A DNA stretch of 64,000 nucleotides from Halobacteriales archaeon QH_7_66_36 (GTDB taxonomy: Archaea > Halobacteriota > Halobacteria > Halobacteriales > Haloarculaceae). The position numbers were made by a program, and so were the translations under genes. Below the pieces are notes generated by a model. The model was not told the origin of the DNA. It saw only the letters and a list, made by a program, of their open reading frames with translations, and ran no database searches. The stretch is taken from positions 273,510-337,509 of the forward strand of contig PXQV01000015.1 of NCBI GenBank assembly GCA_003021175.1, written 5' to 3'. Below are positions 41,063 through 50,771 of the stretch, in pieces; the stretch's first letter is position 1, and every line of letters begins with the position of its first letter.

Positions 41063-42193
41063 TTATTCCCAATCAAATTCAAAAACAACGAGTTCTTCAA
41101 GCCTCTCAAGAGCATCCTCAACAGTCCCGTATCGCTCTGACACTTCGTCGTGGTCCTGTTCTTGCCTCTTTCTGAACCCCTCTACTTCGGACATTCTACG
41201 AGCAATCCAATCATCATCCTTCTGCGTGTCCTTGGGAGCGTAATAGACGGTATATTTGTACGAGCCGTGTACGAACGCTAGCATGTTTTCTGCGAACCAT
41301 TCAACTTCTATCTCCACGTCTGACGGATATTTGATGCTGTATGGGAACGGGTCTACTTCGTCTTCTGAATCAGGTGTGTGGTCGTACTCTCCGAAAAGTT
41401 TGAAGTAATCGTCTGGAAGAATCGGCTCGTTCGAGTCGAAGGACCGCATTTCAGCAGTTGACTCTGAAACTGAATCAATAGCGGATTGAACACGTTCATC
41501 TTCAGCATCACCATCGATATACCAAGCACGCCGTTCTTCGTCCTGATGTATCTTCGATAGACCCTGCCGAGTAATCGGGAGCGACTTCGCTACGGAGTTA
41601 TAGGACTCACCGTTCTCCACTCGTTCGAGTGCTTCCTGCACTTCGAGACAGGAGACCTCGTCCTCATCACGGTCTGCGTCGATGACTGGTTGTAAGTAAC
41701 CGTCGCCGTCCCGTCGAAAGCCCAAAGGAACATTACCAAGCCATTTTCCTTCACTCTGTGCCCGAGATACCCCTGATTTTGTCCGACGAATCAGGCTCCG
41801 CCGCTCCTCAGCGGCTACAGCTGCGATGATATCTGCGATAAGGCGATTTGTCCCATCTGGTTGAATCTCTGAGATAGACCCATTTGTGATGTGGACTGTC
41901 GTTCCGTTGTTCTCACAGGCGTCGAAGAATTCCTGTGCCAATCTCCCCTTGCGGGCAATACGGCTAATCTCCCACACGACAACGTGGTCTACATCTCCCG
42001 TGTTGATGCGGTCGATAAGATTCTGGAACTCATCACGAGAGGAAGAAGCGCCTGATGCTTGTTCAGCAAGGACTTCGACTTCTCCAAGGGAAAGGTCTCG
42101 TTCAGCAAGCCAGTCGTTAATATCGTCGTGTTGGTGTTGGTCTTCTTGACTATCGGTACTACGTCGGATGTATACAGCATAATTATCTGTCAT
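41063..42193 (-). CDS. Serine recombinase (resolvase/invertase family), large type
   Basis: The protein has 376 residues from the ATG at 42193. The catalytic N-terminus is YAVYIRRSTDSQEDQ (Ser nucleophile), with DHVVVWEISRIARKG and AAVAAEERRSLIRRTKSG as the other resolvase motifs. The next region resembles the recombinase domain (WLGNVPLGFRRDGDGYLQPV) with an HTH (YNSVAKSLPITRQGLSKIHQ). The C-terminal half is an acidic, unrecognised domain. It is a second, different recombinase in the same 12 kb element as the tyrosine integrase. It could be the true mover, or act on an invertible or resolution site. Confidence 0.85.
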   Translation of the reverse strand: MTDNYAVYIRRSTDSQEDQHQHDDINDWLAERDLSLGEVEVLAEQASGASSSRDEFQNLIDRINTGDVDHVVVWEISRIARKGRLAQEFFDACENNGTTVHITNGSISEIQPDGTNRLIADIIAAVAAEERRSLIRRTKSGVSRAQSEGKWLGNVPLGFRRDGDGYLQPVIDADRDEDEVSCLEVQEALERVENGESYNSVAKSLPITRQGLSKIHQDEERRAWYIDGDAEDERVQSAIDSVSESTAEMRSFDSNEPILPDDYFKLFGEYDHTPDSEDEVDPFPYSIKYPSDVEIEVEWFAENMLAFVHGSYKYTVYYAPKDTQKDDDWIARRMSEVEGFRKRQEQDHDEVSERYGTVEDALERLEELVVFEFDWE

Positions 42194-42274
42194 TTGTGTA
42201 GTTGTTAGTTGCAACTACTACCCTATATAAATACCGTAGGGTTGGTTACACCCTGTAACGAGACGGTCGATTAA

Positions 42275-42865
42275 TTACACCCGAGCGAAGTAACTCGGCG
42301 TCATCGAAAACACAGGGATACGTTCTTCCTCTCCATCCAAGTTAGCCACTACATCAAGGTCTCTCGGGTCAGTTGTCTCCACCCTCATCCGCTCATATCC
42401 CACATTCTCCAAATCCCACGACTGATTGACCCCTTCAATATGTATGAGTGAACCCGCACCCGTAACGCCAAGATAAGCGTGGTCAGCGTCTCCTGTGACC
42501 AACAAGGCAACTCTATCGAGGTCAAGTGTATCCCACCGTTTTGCCTCGACACCGCCTACAGAAACCCGCTCAAGGTCATCAGTTTGTACTGCGAGATTGA
42601 GCAGACCCCACTCGTCTTCTGTGTCCTCTCGGGAGATGTTCAGCGCCACGTCTCTCTTACGAGAAACCGTCCACAAGTAGTTCGACTCGTTCAGTAACTC
42701 TTGAGGGATGGATATGTGGAGTATTTGCGTGTCGATTTCGGGTACACTAATCGTATAGTACACGGGACACTGTTCTTCTTCAATCTGTCCCGTAGATGTT
42801 CCAACGCTTGTGATTGGTAGTGCGAACGATGCGCCGACCGTCCTGAGGTACATTCTTCTGTTCAT
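42275..42865 (-). CDS. Exported protein with N-terminal signal, function unknown
   Basis: A 196-residue protein starting NRRMYLRTVGASFALPIT, a twin-arginine-like signal with no lipobox Cys. The mature part is beta-rich (YTISVPEIDTQILHISIPQE, DRVALLVTGDADHAYLGVTG). Its start overlaps the stop of the neighbouring exported protein by four bases, so the two are co-translated and may form one surface complex. Confidence 0.6.
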   Translation of the reverse strand: MNRRMYLRTVGASFALPITSVGTSTGQIEEEQCPVYYTISVPEIDTQILHISIPQELLNESNYLWTVSRKRDVALNISREDTEDEWGLLNLAVQTDDLERVSVGGVEAKRWDTLDLDRVALLVTGDADHAYLGVTGAGSLIHIEGVNQSWDLENVGYERMRVETTDPRDLDVVANLDGEEERIPVFSMTPSYFARV

Positions 42866-43464
42866 GGGAAGATTCGTTTCACAATTTCATCCCGAACTCT
42901 CTTTTGCCGCTCTCCACGAGAATCGAAATCGATTCGCTCGCCGTCGATGACAGCCACCGTACTCTCTCCATCACGGCTCAAATCATCTTGCGTCACAGCA
43001 GACCAATCACCGATGGTGTACTGCTGATAATTATACGAACTCCTCGTCATCCAAACTTGCTCGAAATCAACTTGTTCGTGGAAGAATTGGATGAATTCGG
43101 CGGCGTTCACCATCGAATACGGTTCGTAGATGATTCCACCAGCGTTGACCCATATCTGCTCACCATCGCTAGCTTCGAAATATTTGATTCGGAGGACTGG
43201 ATGGGTCTTCTGATAGAACGCTTGGATGTGCTTTCCCTGAGTAAAATCGCTCTCGTCAAATTCGACTTCGAGACCGAGATTGTGACCGATGATTCGAGGT
43301 GTTCGACGCTTAAATTCCTCTGGCGAAATTCGAGTTTGCGAAATAGCTACTCGGTCGAATTCTTCTGCCGTGTCTGTGTCCGTGCCCCCGTCTGTGTCCG
43401 TAAGCGTTAGTGCGGGCGTAAGAGCGATACCACCGACCGACTTGATGTAGTTGCGTCGTTTCAT
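42862..43464 (-). CDS. Exported protein with N-terminal signal, function unknown
   Basis: A 200-residue protein from the ATG at 43464: KRRNYIKSVGGIALTPALTL as a Tat-like signal, then a Thr/Asp-rich linker and a mixed domain (RIIGHNLGLEVEFDESDFTQ, WMTRSSYNYQQYTIGDWSAV). The frame extends upstream, but the signal fixes the start. It precedes and overlaps the other exported gene and follows a membrane-protein gene after five bases. Confidence 0.6.
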   Translation of the reverse strand: MKRRNYIKSVGGIALTPALTLTDTDGGTDTDTAEEFDRVAISQTRISPEEFKRRTPRIIGHNLGLEVEFDESDFTQGKHIQAFYQKTHPVLRIKYFEASDGEQIWVNAGGIIYEPYSMVNAAEFIQFFHEQVDFEQVWMTRSSYNYQQYTIGDWSAVTQDDLSRDGESTVAVIDGERIDFDSRGERQKRVRDEIVKRIFP

Positions 43465-43469
43465 TAGTG

Positions 43470-43808
43470 TTAGAGTCCTGTGATGCTCGTGAATACGAAC
43501 GCCACGAGATGCGCTACAATCGATGCTCCAAACAGCAACCCAATAGAATAGAACACCTGATACTGCGATATTTCGGCAGAGAACCCCGACACAATCAGAC
43601 CGCCAACAACTCCAACGACAACCAGAACAGCGATGATACGAGTCTGAAGCAGAACATAGTACAAATACAGCCACGCAAACCCAATCGCTACCCACTCGTT
43701 GATGTGCCACAGTATGACGCTCGCCACTAATACGGCTATGTTCAAGAAAAATAAAGGAAAGAGAGCGAGTATTCCGTGACGGTTAGCGAGCCGTAGGCTC
43801 AAACTCAA
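43470..43808 (-). CDS. Integral membrane protein, about four helices
   Basis: A 112-residue protein with hydrophobic helices at about 12-33 (LALFPLFFLNIAVLVASVIL), 38-52, 57-76 (IIAVLVVVGVVGGLIVSGF) and 84-108 (FYSIGLLFGASIVAHLVAFV). It overlaps the gene upstream by four bases and precedes the two exported-protein genes, which suggests one operon for a cell-envelope function. Confidence 0.65.
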   Translation of the reverse strand: MSLSLRLANRHGILALFPLFFLNIAVLVASVILWHINEWVAIGFAWLYLYYVLLQTRIIAVLVVVGVVGGLIVSGFSAEISQYQVFYSIGLLFGASIVAHLVAFVFTSITGL

Positions 43809-44152
43809 TCACCGCCGATTATGAAGGAGTGTAGGTTGCGCTCCTCGATTTCCTCATACTCGGCAACCATAGCGTCCCGCCGCATCTCCGCAAATTCCTC
43901 CGACAGCGTGGACGCCATCTTTTCAAACGACGCCTCTTTACTCTCGGCTTCTACTTCGAGGTCATAAGCCCGAAAACGAACTTTAGTACGCCCACATTCG
44001 TTGTTCTCGTCCTGTTCGTCTTCCGTCTTCCCTGTCCCTTCATTTTCACTCGGGTCTTGGGAGTTATCTGATTCGCTCACAAGAGAAGATACGTGGAGAG
44101 CACATTTAGATATGTAGCTAAAGTTACCAATAGCTTCAACACACTGAACCAT
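43805..44152 (-). CDS. Acidic helical protein at the right end of the infB element
   Basis: A 115-residue frame. The first 45 residues are low-complexity and acidic, and the C-terminal part is a helical domain (YDLEVEAESKEASFEKMAST, EEFAEMRRDAMVAEYEEIEE). A GTG about 24 residues in would give a shorter product beginning at the acidic part, which is perhaps more likely. It is the last gene before the right attachment copy. Confidence 0.5.
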   Translation of the reverse strand: MVQCVEAIGNFSYISKCALHVSSLVSESDNSQDPSENEGTGKTEDEQDENNECGRTKVRFRAYDLEVEAESKEASFEKMASTLSEEFAEMRRDAMVAEYEEIEERNLHSFIIGGD

Positions 44153-44198
44153 TCACCCTTCTCAGACCGCTGTAAATCAAATGTAACTCAAACTAGCT

Positions 44199-46013
44199 TC
44201 ACTTTCCCCAAAACGGGTCGCGATTGCGCTGTTTCTCCAGATACATCGACAGCGCCTCGCGCTCGTCGGCCGGGAGTTCGTCGTTCACTTCCTGTTCGAG
44301 GATCTTCGCGTGTTTCTCCGGGAGTTCGGCCCACAGTTCATCGCCCTCCTCGATCTGTCGGCCGACCGTCGGCCCGTCGATGGAGGCGGCCACCCGGTCG
44401 CCGGCCCGCGCCTCGTCGATGTCCTCGCCCTCGTCCTGTAGCGATTTGAGCTGGCCGACGCGGGTCGTCTCGCCGCCCTCCCACTTCACCACGTGGGAGT
44501 TGCGCTTCAGCGTGCCCGCGAGCACCTCGACGCCGACGACGGCGGGGTTCGACTGCCGGAACGTGTGGTCCTGCAGGATCTGGTACCGACACGGCCGGGC
44601 GATCTTGTCGAGCACCTGCTCCTGTTGGGCCTCCTCGATTCCCGTGACGAACTCCTCGTACTCCTCGACGAGCTGGTAGATCACGTCGTCGGCGAACAGC
44701 CGAACGCCCGAGTCGGTCGCCTGCCGTTCGGCGTCGTCGAGCACGTCGACGTTGAACGCGAGGATCGCCTCGTGTGGCTGCTCGTCGGCGGTTGAGGCGA
44801 CGGCCACGTCGCGGGGGGCCACGTCGCCGACCTCGGCGCGGACGATGGGCACCTCCGCCTCCTGCAGCGCGTTGGCGATGGCTTCGAGCGAGCCGAGCGT
44901 GTCCGCCTTCACGACGACGCCGTTCTCGGCCGTCTCCACGTCGATCTGTGACAGCTCCGCCTCTACCTTCTCGATGACCGCATCGACGGAGCGGTTCCGA
45001 ACGACGCGCACCGGCGCACCGGCCATCGCGTCGTCGATGTCCGGGGCGGCGATCTTGATGCCGGTCGCGGCCGAGACGGAGTCCACCTTCTCGAACTGCT
45101 TTTGCGTCCGTATCTCGGCGAGCGGCTGTGGCTGGAGCAGCGCCCGCACGTCCGTCACGATGGGTTCGTTCTTCCCGCCGACGACGATGGTGTCCTCGGC
45201 GCGGACGGTGCCGTCGTACAGCACGATGTCGACCGTCGTGCCGAAGCCGCGCTCCTCCTTCACCTCCAGCACCGTGCCCGCGCCGGGCCCGGTGACGTCG
45301 ACGGACATGTCCTCCTTCAGATACCGCTGTGAGAGGCCCATCATCACGGTGAGCAGGTCCGGCAGTCCCTCGCCGGTGACGGCGCTGACAGGGACGACAC
45401 CGATGTTCGACCGGAAGTCCTGCACGCGCCAGTACATGTCGGCGGAGAAGCCGTTGTCCGACAGCTCGCCGATGATCTCGTAGAGCCGATCGTTGAGGTC
45501 CTTTTCCGCACGGTCGGACTGAGCGTCGATGGACTGCTGGATCGGGACGCGGCCATGCGGATTCCAGCCGGGGACGGTGTCGACCTTGTTCGCGGCGACG
45601 ACGAACGGCGTCTGCGTGCGCTGGAGGATGTCGAGCGCCTCCAGCGTCTGCGGCTGGAATCCGTCGTTCACGTCGACGACGAGGATGGCGATGTCCGCGA
45701 GCGCGCCACCCCGCGACCGGAGCGTCGAGAAGGAGTGGTGGCCCGGCGTGTCGATGAACAGCAGCCCGGGAAGGTCGAAGTCGGCCGGATCGACGAGGTT
45801 GCCGGCCATCTCGCCGATGGTGTCGAGGGGGACGGCGGTCGCGCCGATGTGTTGAGTGATCGCGCCGGCTTCACCCTCTTGGACGGCGGAGCCGCGTATC
45901 TCGTCGAGGAGCGTCGTCTTCCCGTGGTCGACGTGGCCGAGGACGGCGACGATAGGCGTTCGCAGCCCCGTCACGCCAGCCTCCGCCAACCCGGTGGTGT
46001 CGGTGTCAGACAT
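44199..46013 (-). CDS. infB: Translation initiation factor aIF-2/IF5B
   Basis: GTPase that joins ribosomal subunits during initiation. From the ATG at 46013 (604 residues) the G domain shows [45 protein letters not shown] and [12 protein letters not shown], followed by the IF2/IF5B beta-barrel domains ([20 protein letters not shown]) and the C-terminal linker helix and domain ([20 protein letters not shown]). The length is normal for archaea. The last codons coincide with the attachment site of the block 2 element. Confidence 0.95.
   Translation of the reverse strand: MSDTDTTGLAEAGVTGLRTPIVAVLGHVDHGKTTLLDEIRGSAVQEGEAGAITQHIGATAVPLDTIGEMAGNLVDPADFDLPGLLFIDTPGHHSFSTLRSRGGALADIAILVVDVNDGFQPQTLEALDILQRTQTPFVVAANKVDTVPGWNPHGRVPIQQSIDAQSDRAEKDLNDRLYEIIGELSDNGFSADMYWRVQDFRSNIGVVPVSAVTGEGLPDLLTVMMGLSQRYLKEDMSVDVTGPGAGTVLEVKEERGFGTTVDIVLYDGTVRAEDTIVVGGKNEPIVTDVRALLQPQPLAEIRTQKQFEKVDSVSAATGIKIAAPDIDDAMAGAPVRVVRNRSVDAVIEKVEAELSQIDVETAENGVVVKADTLGSLEAIANALQEAEVPIVRAEVGDVAPRDVAVASTADEQPHEAILAFNVDVLDDAERQATDSGVRLFADDVIYQLVEEYEEFVTGIEEAQQEQVLDKIARPCRYQILQDHTFRQSNPAVVGVEVLAGTLKRNSHVVKWEGGETTRVGQLKSLQDEGEDIDEARAGDRVAASIDGPTVGRQIEEGDELWAELPEKHAKILEQEVNDELPADEREALSMYLEKQRNRDPFWGK
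44201..44213. repeat. Right attachment-site copy overlapping the infB 3' end
   Basis: The same ACTTTCCCCAAAA as at 32139-32151. Read on the minus strand it encodes the last residues FWGK of infB and leads into the stop codon, so the gene end is kept intact after integration. Confidence 0.7.
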
Positions 46014-46072
46014 GAGAAATCCCTTACCACTGTTCGCCCACGCCCGCACATAACTCTTTCATCAGCGCGGTC

Positions 46073-46330
46073 GGTAGTGTTCAGATGAGCCCGGATGAGC
46101 CGCTACAGCCAGTGTAACGAGCTTGGAAGCCCCCGGCGGCCCGACTTCCGGGCCTCGCTGCGCTCCTCACTTCGTTGCGGTGTCCTCGCGCGGCGGTGCC
46201 GCGCGAGGACACCGCAAGCCGACCACAGGGAGGCTGCGGAGCACAGCGAGCCGCGCGACCGCAGCGCCCGGAGGCCTTCTACACTGTATTGCTATCCTAC
46301 TCACCGAACTCACCCTATCTGGACACCACC
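46073..46330. mobile_element. MITE-like repeat, copy 1
   Basis: The gap 46014-46379 contains no gene but a 258-base non-coding segment with imperfect terminal inverted repeats: GGTAGTGTTCAG at the left and CTGGACACCACC at the right. Inside are GC-rich hairpins (GCGCGGCGGTGCCGCGC) and GCGCCCGGAGGCCTTCTACAC, which recurs in the other two copies. Confidence 0.55.
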
Positions 46331-46379
46331 GAGGCGAGCAGCCGGAGATTTAAATCCGAACGCGGCACAGAGCCGGTAG

Positions 46380-47810
46380 ATGAGCACGGCTTCGGACGCG
46401 GCTCCGGTACCCAAAATGGCCGACCGGGCGGCCGACTGCGCGGAGCGGCTGCTCGCGGCCGACCGCGTGTTGGTCGCCTCTCACATCGACGCCGACGGGC
46501 TGACGAGCGCCGCGGTCGCCGGCGCGGCGCTCGAACGCGCCGGTATCCCCCACGAGCAGACGTTCTACAAACAGCTCGACGCGGAGGCGATTGCGGAGCT
46601 CGCGGCGACCAACTACGAGACGGTGCTGTTCACCGACTTCGGCTCCGGCCAGCTCGACGACATCGCGACCCACGAGCGGCGGGACGAGTTCGTCCCCGTC
46701 GTCGCGGACCACCACCAGCCGGCCGACGCGGAGACCGAGTACCACCTCAATCCGCTGCTATTCGGCATCAACGGCGCACGGGAACTGTCGGGCGCGGGCG
46801 CGGCGTACGTGCTCGCGCGGGCGCTCGAACGCGGCGACGTTGACAACCGCGACCTCGCCGCCACAGCGGTCGTCGGCGCGGTCGGCGACATGCAGGACTC
46901 CGACGGCGAACTGCAGGGCGCGAACGCCGCCATCGTCGAGGAGGGCGTTGCAGCCGGCGCGCTCGCGGAGGCGAAGGACCTCGCGGTGTACGGCAAGCAG
47001 ACCCGACCGCTCCCCAAGCTCCTCGAATACGCGACGGACACCTACGTGCCGGGCATCTCGAACTCCTACACCGGAGCCGTCGACTTTCTCGACGACCTCG
47101 ACGTGGACTGTCGAGGCGACGAGCGGGAGTGGAAACGCTGGGTCGACCTGACCGACGAGGAGCGCCGGCGGGTCGCGAGCGCGCTCGTCCAGCACGCCGT
47201 CCGGCGCGGCGTCCCGGCCCGAAAGATCGACCGGCTCGTCGGCACGACGTACACGCTGACGAACGAGCCGTCGGGGACGGAACTGCGCGACGCCTCGGAG
47301 TTCTCGACGCTGCTGAACGCGACCGCCCGCTACGACCGCGCTGACGTTGGCTTGGCTGTGTGTCTCGGCGACCGGACCGGCGCGCTGGAGACGGCCCGCG
47401 AACTGCTTCGGACGCACCGACGGAACCTCTCGAACGGTCTCGACTGGGTGAAGGAACACGGCGTCACGGACGCCGGGAACGTCCAGTGGTTCGACGCCGG
47501 CGACGAGATACGCGAGACCATCGTCGGCATCGTCGCGGGGATGTCGATGGGTGTCGACGGCGTCGCCCGGTCGAAGCCCGTCGTCGCGTTCGCCGAGGAG
47601 AGCGACGAGGAGACGAAGGTGTCCTCGCGCGGCACGGGCGCGCTCGTCCGGCAGGGACTCGACCTCTCGAACGTGATGGGCGAGGCGGCCGAGGCGGTCG
47701 GCGGCGGGGGCGGCGGCCACGATGTCGCCGCGGGCGCGACCATCCCGACCGGCACCGAAGAGACGTTCGTCGAGCACGTGAACCGCGTCGTCGGCGACCA
47801 ACTCGGATAG
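46380..47810 (+). CDS. DHH-family phosphoesterase / RecJ-like single-strand nuclease
   Basis: The protein has 476 residues. The DHH domain shows VLVASHIDADGLTSAAVAG (motif I), TVLFTDFGSGQLDD (motif II) and VPVVADHHQP (motif III, DHH). The DHHA1 domain ends with SRGTGALVRQGLDLSNVM and VGGGGGGHDVAAGATIPTG. Haloarchaea have several RecJ-like proteins that act in DNA repair, replication or RNA turnover, and which one this is cannot be told. The DNA ligase gene follows. Confidence 0.9.
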   Translation: MSTASDAAPVPKMADRAADCAERLLAADRVLVASHIDADGLTSAAVAGAALERAGIPHEQTFYKQLDAEAIAELAATNYETVLFTDFGSGQLDDIATHERRDEFVPVVADHHQPADAETEYHLNPLLFGINGARELSGAGAAYVLARALERGDVDNRDLAATAVVGAVGDMQDSDGELQGANAAIVEEGVAAGALAEAKDLAVYGKQTRPLPKLLEYATDTYVPGISNSYTGAVDFLDDLDVDCRGDEREWKRWVDLTDEERRRVASALVQHAVRRGVPARKIDRLVGTTYTLTNEPSGTELRDASEFSTLLNATARYDRADVGLAVCLGDRTGALETARELLRTHRRNLSNGLDWVKEHGVTDAGNVQWFDAGDEIRETIVGIVAGMSMGVDGVARSKPVVAFAEESDEETKVSSRGTGALVRQGLDLSNVMGEAAEAVGGGGGGHDVAAGATIPTGTEETFVEHVNRVVGDQLG

Positions 47811-47967
47811 CGGAGCGAAAGTGGTTTTCGAGCGGCGAAATCACGCGCCGACGGAGCGACTGGAGCGGAAACGGTGGGGTTCTTCCTGACGCGTCGAGCG
47901 GTTGGGATCGAGGTCGCGGCCGACTGGCCCGATGTGTTTTTGCGCGGCTCGCCCCTATCGACGAGTG

Positions 47968-49635
47968 ATGGAGTACGCCACGCTGGCGGCCGTCTATCGG
48001 TCGGTGGAAGCGACGCAGGCCGACACGGAGAAGACGGCCGCGCTGGCGGACCTGTTTCGTGACGCCGGTGATCTCCTGCCGGTGGTCGTCCGACTCGCAC
48101 GCGGGAAGGTGTACCCGCGCTACGCGGCCACCGACCTCGGCGTCTCGTCGTCGCTGACGCAGGCGGCCGTCGAGAAGGCTACCGGCGTCGACGCCAACCG
48201 CATCGAGGAGTGGTGGAAGGAGACGGGCGATCTGGGCGCGGCGGCGGAACGCGCCGTCGCGGAGCGAACCCAGCGGACGCTCGCCTCGACGCCGCTGACC
48301 GTCGAGCGCGTCCACGACACGCTCCGCGAGTTGGCAGAGTACGAGGGAGCCGGCAGTCAGGAGCGAAAGGTCGACGCTGTCGCCGGGCTGGTGAGCGACG
48401 CCGACCCGGCAGAGGCGCGGTTCGTCGTCCGGACGGCACTCGGTCACCTCCGCATCGGCGTGGGTGACGGCACGGTACGAGACGCGCTCGCCACAGCGTT
48501 CGAGGTACCCGTCGACGCGGTCGAACGCGCCCACCAGTTGACGAACGATGTCGCGCTCGTCGCGGAGACGGCCCGCGACGAGGGAGAGGCAGGCCTGCAC
48601 GAACTCGACGTGGAACTGTTCCGGCCCGCAGAGGCGATGCTCGCGCGGGCGGCCGACGACCTCGAAGCCGGACTCGCCGACGTGGGAACCGGCGACACGG
48701 CGTACCTCGAAGTCAAGTACGACGGCGCGCGCGTCCAACTCCACAAGGATGGCGACGACGTTCGGGTGTTCACCCGGCGAATGGAGGACGTGACCGCGCA
48801 GTTCCCTGACGCCGTCGAGGCCATCCGAGCCGGTGTCGACACCGACCGCTGCATCCTCGACGGGGAGCTGGTCGGCTACGACCCAGACACGGGCGACCCG
48901 GTCGCGTTCCAGCGATTCTCGAAGCGCATCAAGCGGAAGTACGGCGTCGAGGAACTGGCCGCGGAGATACCGGTGACGCTCCACCTCTTCGACTGTCTCC
49001 ACGACGGCAACTCCCTGCTGGACAAGCCGCTCGCGGCGCGACTCGACCGACTGGACGCCCTCATCGACCCGATTCCCGGCGACATCGAGCGGGCGCGACA
49101 CCTGACACCCGACGGGCCGGACGCGGCCGAGACGTTCTACCGCGAGGCGCTCTCGGCCGGCCACGAGGGCGTGATGTGCAAGAATCCGGAGGCGGCGTAC
49201 ACGCCCGGCCGGCGCGTGGACACGATGGCGAAGGTGAAGCCGACGATGGAGCCGCTCGACCTCGTCGTGACCCGCGCGAAGTACAGCGAGGGGCGTCGCT
49301 CCGAACAGCTCGGCCGGCTGTATCTCGCCTGTTACGACGCCGACCGGGACGCGCTCCGCGAGGTGGGACGGCTCTCGACCGGCTACACGGACGAGGAGTT
49401 GGCCGCGCTGACCGAACGACTGGAGCCGCTGATCCGCGAGCGCGACGGCCGCGACGTGGACCTCGACCCGGAAGTCGTCCTCGAAGCCGAGTACGAGGAG
49501 ATACAGGAGTCCACGGAGTACGGCTCCGGCTACGCGCTCCGATTCCCGCGCTTTCTCGGGGTGCGCGAGGACCTCGCGCCGACGGACGCCGACACCCACG
49601 AGCGCGTCGAGCGACTGTACGAGGAGCAACGATGA
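47968..49635 (+). CDS. lig: ATP-dependent DNA ligase
   Basis: Seals nicks during replication and repair. From the ATG at 47968 (555 residues) there is an N-terminal DNA-binding domain (AALADLFRDAGDLLPVVVRL), the adenylation motif LEVKYDGARVQLHKDG with the catalytic Lys, CILDGELVGYDP, VTLHLFDCLHDG, GHEGVMCKNPEAAY and KVKPTMEPLDLVV, then an OB domain. The size matches archaeal ligases. The stop overlaps the start of a nuclease gene (ATGA), so the two are coupled. Confidence 0.95.
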   Translation: MEYATLAAVYRSVEATQADTEKTAALADLFRDAGDLLPVVVRLARGKVYPRYAATDLGVSSSLTQAAVEKATGVDANRIEEWWKETGDLGAAAERAVAERTQRTLASTPLTVERVHDTLRELAEYEGAGSQERKVDAVAGLVSDADPAEARFVVRTALGHLRIGVGDGTVRDALATAFEVPVDAVERAHQLTNDVALVAETARDEGEAGLHELDVELFRPAEAMLARAADDLEAGLADVGTGDTAYLEVKYDGARVQLHKDGDDVRVFTRRMEDVTAQFPDAVEAIRAGVDTDRCILDGELVGYDPDTGDPVAFQRFSKRIKRKYGVEELAAEIPVTLHLFDCLHDGNSLLDKPLAARLDRLDALIDPIPGDIERARHLTPDGPDAAETFYREALSAGHEGVMCKNPEAAYTPGRRVDTMAKVKPTMEPLDLVVTRAKYSEGRRSEQLGRLYLACYDADRDALREVGRLSTGYTDEELAALTERLEPLIRERDGRDVDLDPEVVLEAEYEEIQESTEYGSGYALRFPRFLGVREDLAPTDADTHERVERLYEEQR

Positions 49636-50618
49636 GTGAGGACACGCTGCCGACGGTGCGGTACCGCGACGGCATCGAGATCGACATCGGCGGGGAGACG
49701 CTGGTCGCCGACGCCGACGAGCCGCGCGGCGACGTGAACGTGCTCTCGCACGCCCACGGCGACCACCTGTACGGGGACGCGCCCGGCGACGTGGTCTGCT
49801 CAGGACTGACGGCGCGGCTCGCGAACGTCCGCCGCGACGGCGAGCGAATCGAGGCGGGGAGTCACCCGGCCGTCGAGCTGTATCCCGCGGGCCACATCGC
49901 CGGCTCGCGCGCAATACTCGTGGATGCCGGCGACGCGCGCGCTCTCTACACCGGCGACATCTCGACGCGCGACCGCTTCTACCTCGACGGCTTCGAGCCG
50001 CCGTCGGCGGACGTACTCGTGATAGAGACCACCTACGGGAAGCCGGCGTACACGTTCCCGCCGCAGGCGACGGTGGAGCGCGAACTGGTCGACTGGCTCG
50101 ACGACACGGACGGGGCGGTCGTCCTGTTCGGCTACGCGCTGGGACGCGCACAGAAGCTGCAGTTGCTCGTCGGTCGCTCCTTGCGCGACCGACTGTTCGT
50201 CTCGGAAGCCATCGCCGCGCTCAACGATCCCATCGCCGCGGCAACAGGCGTCGAGTTCGGTGCCGAGCGGTGGAGCCGCGACGCCGAGCTGGGGGCGAAC
50301 GACGCGCTCGTGCTCCCGACGCAGCTCAACAAGCTCGCGTGGGTGGAGTCGCTGGTCGAATCGACGGACGCGACGACCGTCGGCGTGTCGGGCTGGGCCG
50401 TCGAGGACGCCTTCAAGTATCGCGGCGGCTACGACGCGACGTTCCCGCTGTCGGACCACTGCGACTTCGAGGAACTGCTCGCGGTGGTGGAACGCGTCGA
50501 CCCGGAGCGCGTCTACACGCAACACGGCTTCGCCGACGAGTTCGCCCGCCACCTCACGCGGTGGGGCTACGACGCGACGACGCTGAAGCGGAACCAGACC
50601 TCGATTTCAGATTTCTAA
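49632..50618 (+). CDS. Beta-lactamase-fold nuclease (mRNA 3'-end processing factor/SNM1-like exonuclease)
   Basis: A 328-residue metallo-beta-lactamase protein: VNVLSHAHGDHLYGDAPG (HxHxDH metal site), YPAGHIAGSRAILVDAG, ALYTGDISTRDRF, VLIETTYGKPAYTFP, and a C-terminal GYDATFPLSDHCDFEEL plus YTQHGFADEFA. This matches exonucleases of the beta-CASP type that accompany DNA ligase in archaea and bacteria. It overlaps the ligase gene by four bases, so it probably cleans DNA ends before ligation. RNA processing remains possible. Confidence 0.88.
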   Translation: MSEDTLPTVRYRDGIEIDIGGETLVADADEPRGDVNVLSHAHGDHLYGDAPGDVVCSGLTARLANVRRDGERIEAGSHPAVELYPAGHIAGSRAILVDAGDARALYTGDISTRDRFYLDGFEPPSADVLVIETTYGKPAYTFPPQATVERELVDWLDDTDGAVVLFGYALGRAQKLQLLVGRSLRDRLFVSEAIAALNDPIAAATGVEFGAERWSRDAELGANDALVLPTQLNKLAWVESLVESTDATTVGVSGWAVEDAFKYRGGYDATFPLSDHCDFEELLAVVERVDPERVYTQHGFADEFARHLTRWGYDATTLKRNQTSISDF

Positions 50619-50771
50619 CGCTGAGGCGTGCAATTTGGATTCACGGCCGTCGGCACTCCGAGTATCTCCATCCGTCGTCTCCGACAGCCGGCGTAGACGG
50701 GCGAGAATCGGTGTGTCCCGTGTACGGTCGCGAACGTCGCTATCGCGGTCGGACTCACCGCCGGCATCGCG

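Larger units (their letters stand above)
32139..44213. mobile_element. Integrated element of about 12 kb inserted at the 3' end of infB
   Basis: The block is AT-richer than both flanks, is bounded by a 13-bp direct repeat and has a tyrosine integrase next to the left copy. It encodes winged-helix and coiled-coil DNA-binding proteins, a SWIM protein, zinc ribbons, Tat-type lipoproteins and a serine recombinase, with no recognised virion, portal or replication initiator gene. It separates infB from the pdaD-side small genes. Whether it is a provirus, a plasmid or an integrative element cannot be decided from these genes. Confidence 0.75.

Noticed and set aside
47464..50151. Long minus-strand open frame of 895 codons opposite ligase and nuclease
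   Set aside because: It reads as Arg-, Ser- and Pro-rich low-complexity sequence and covers three well-supported plus-strand genes. This is a GC-rich shadow frame.
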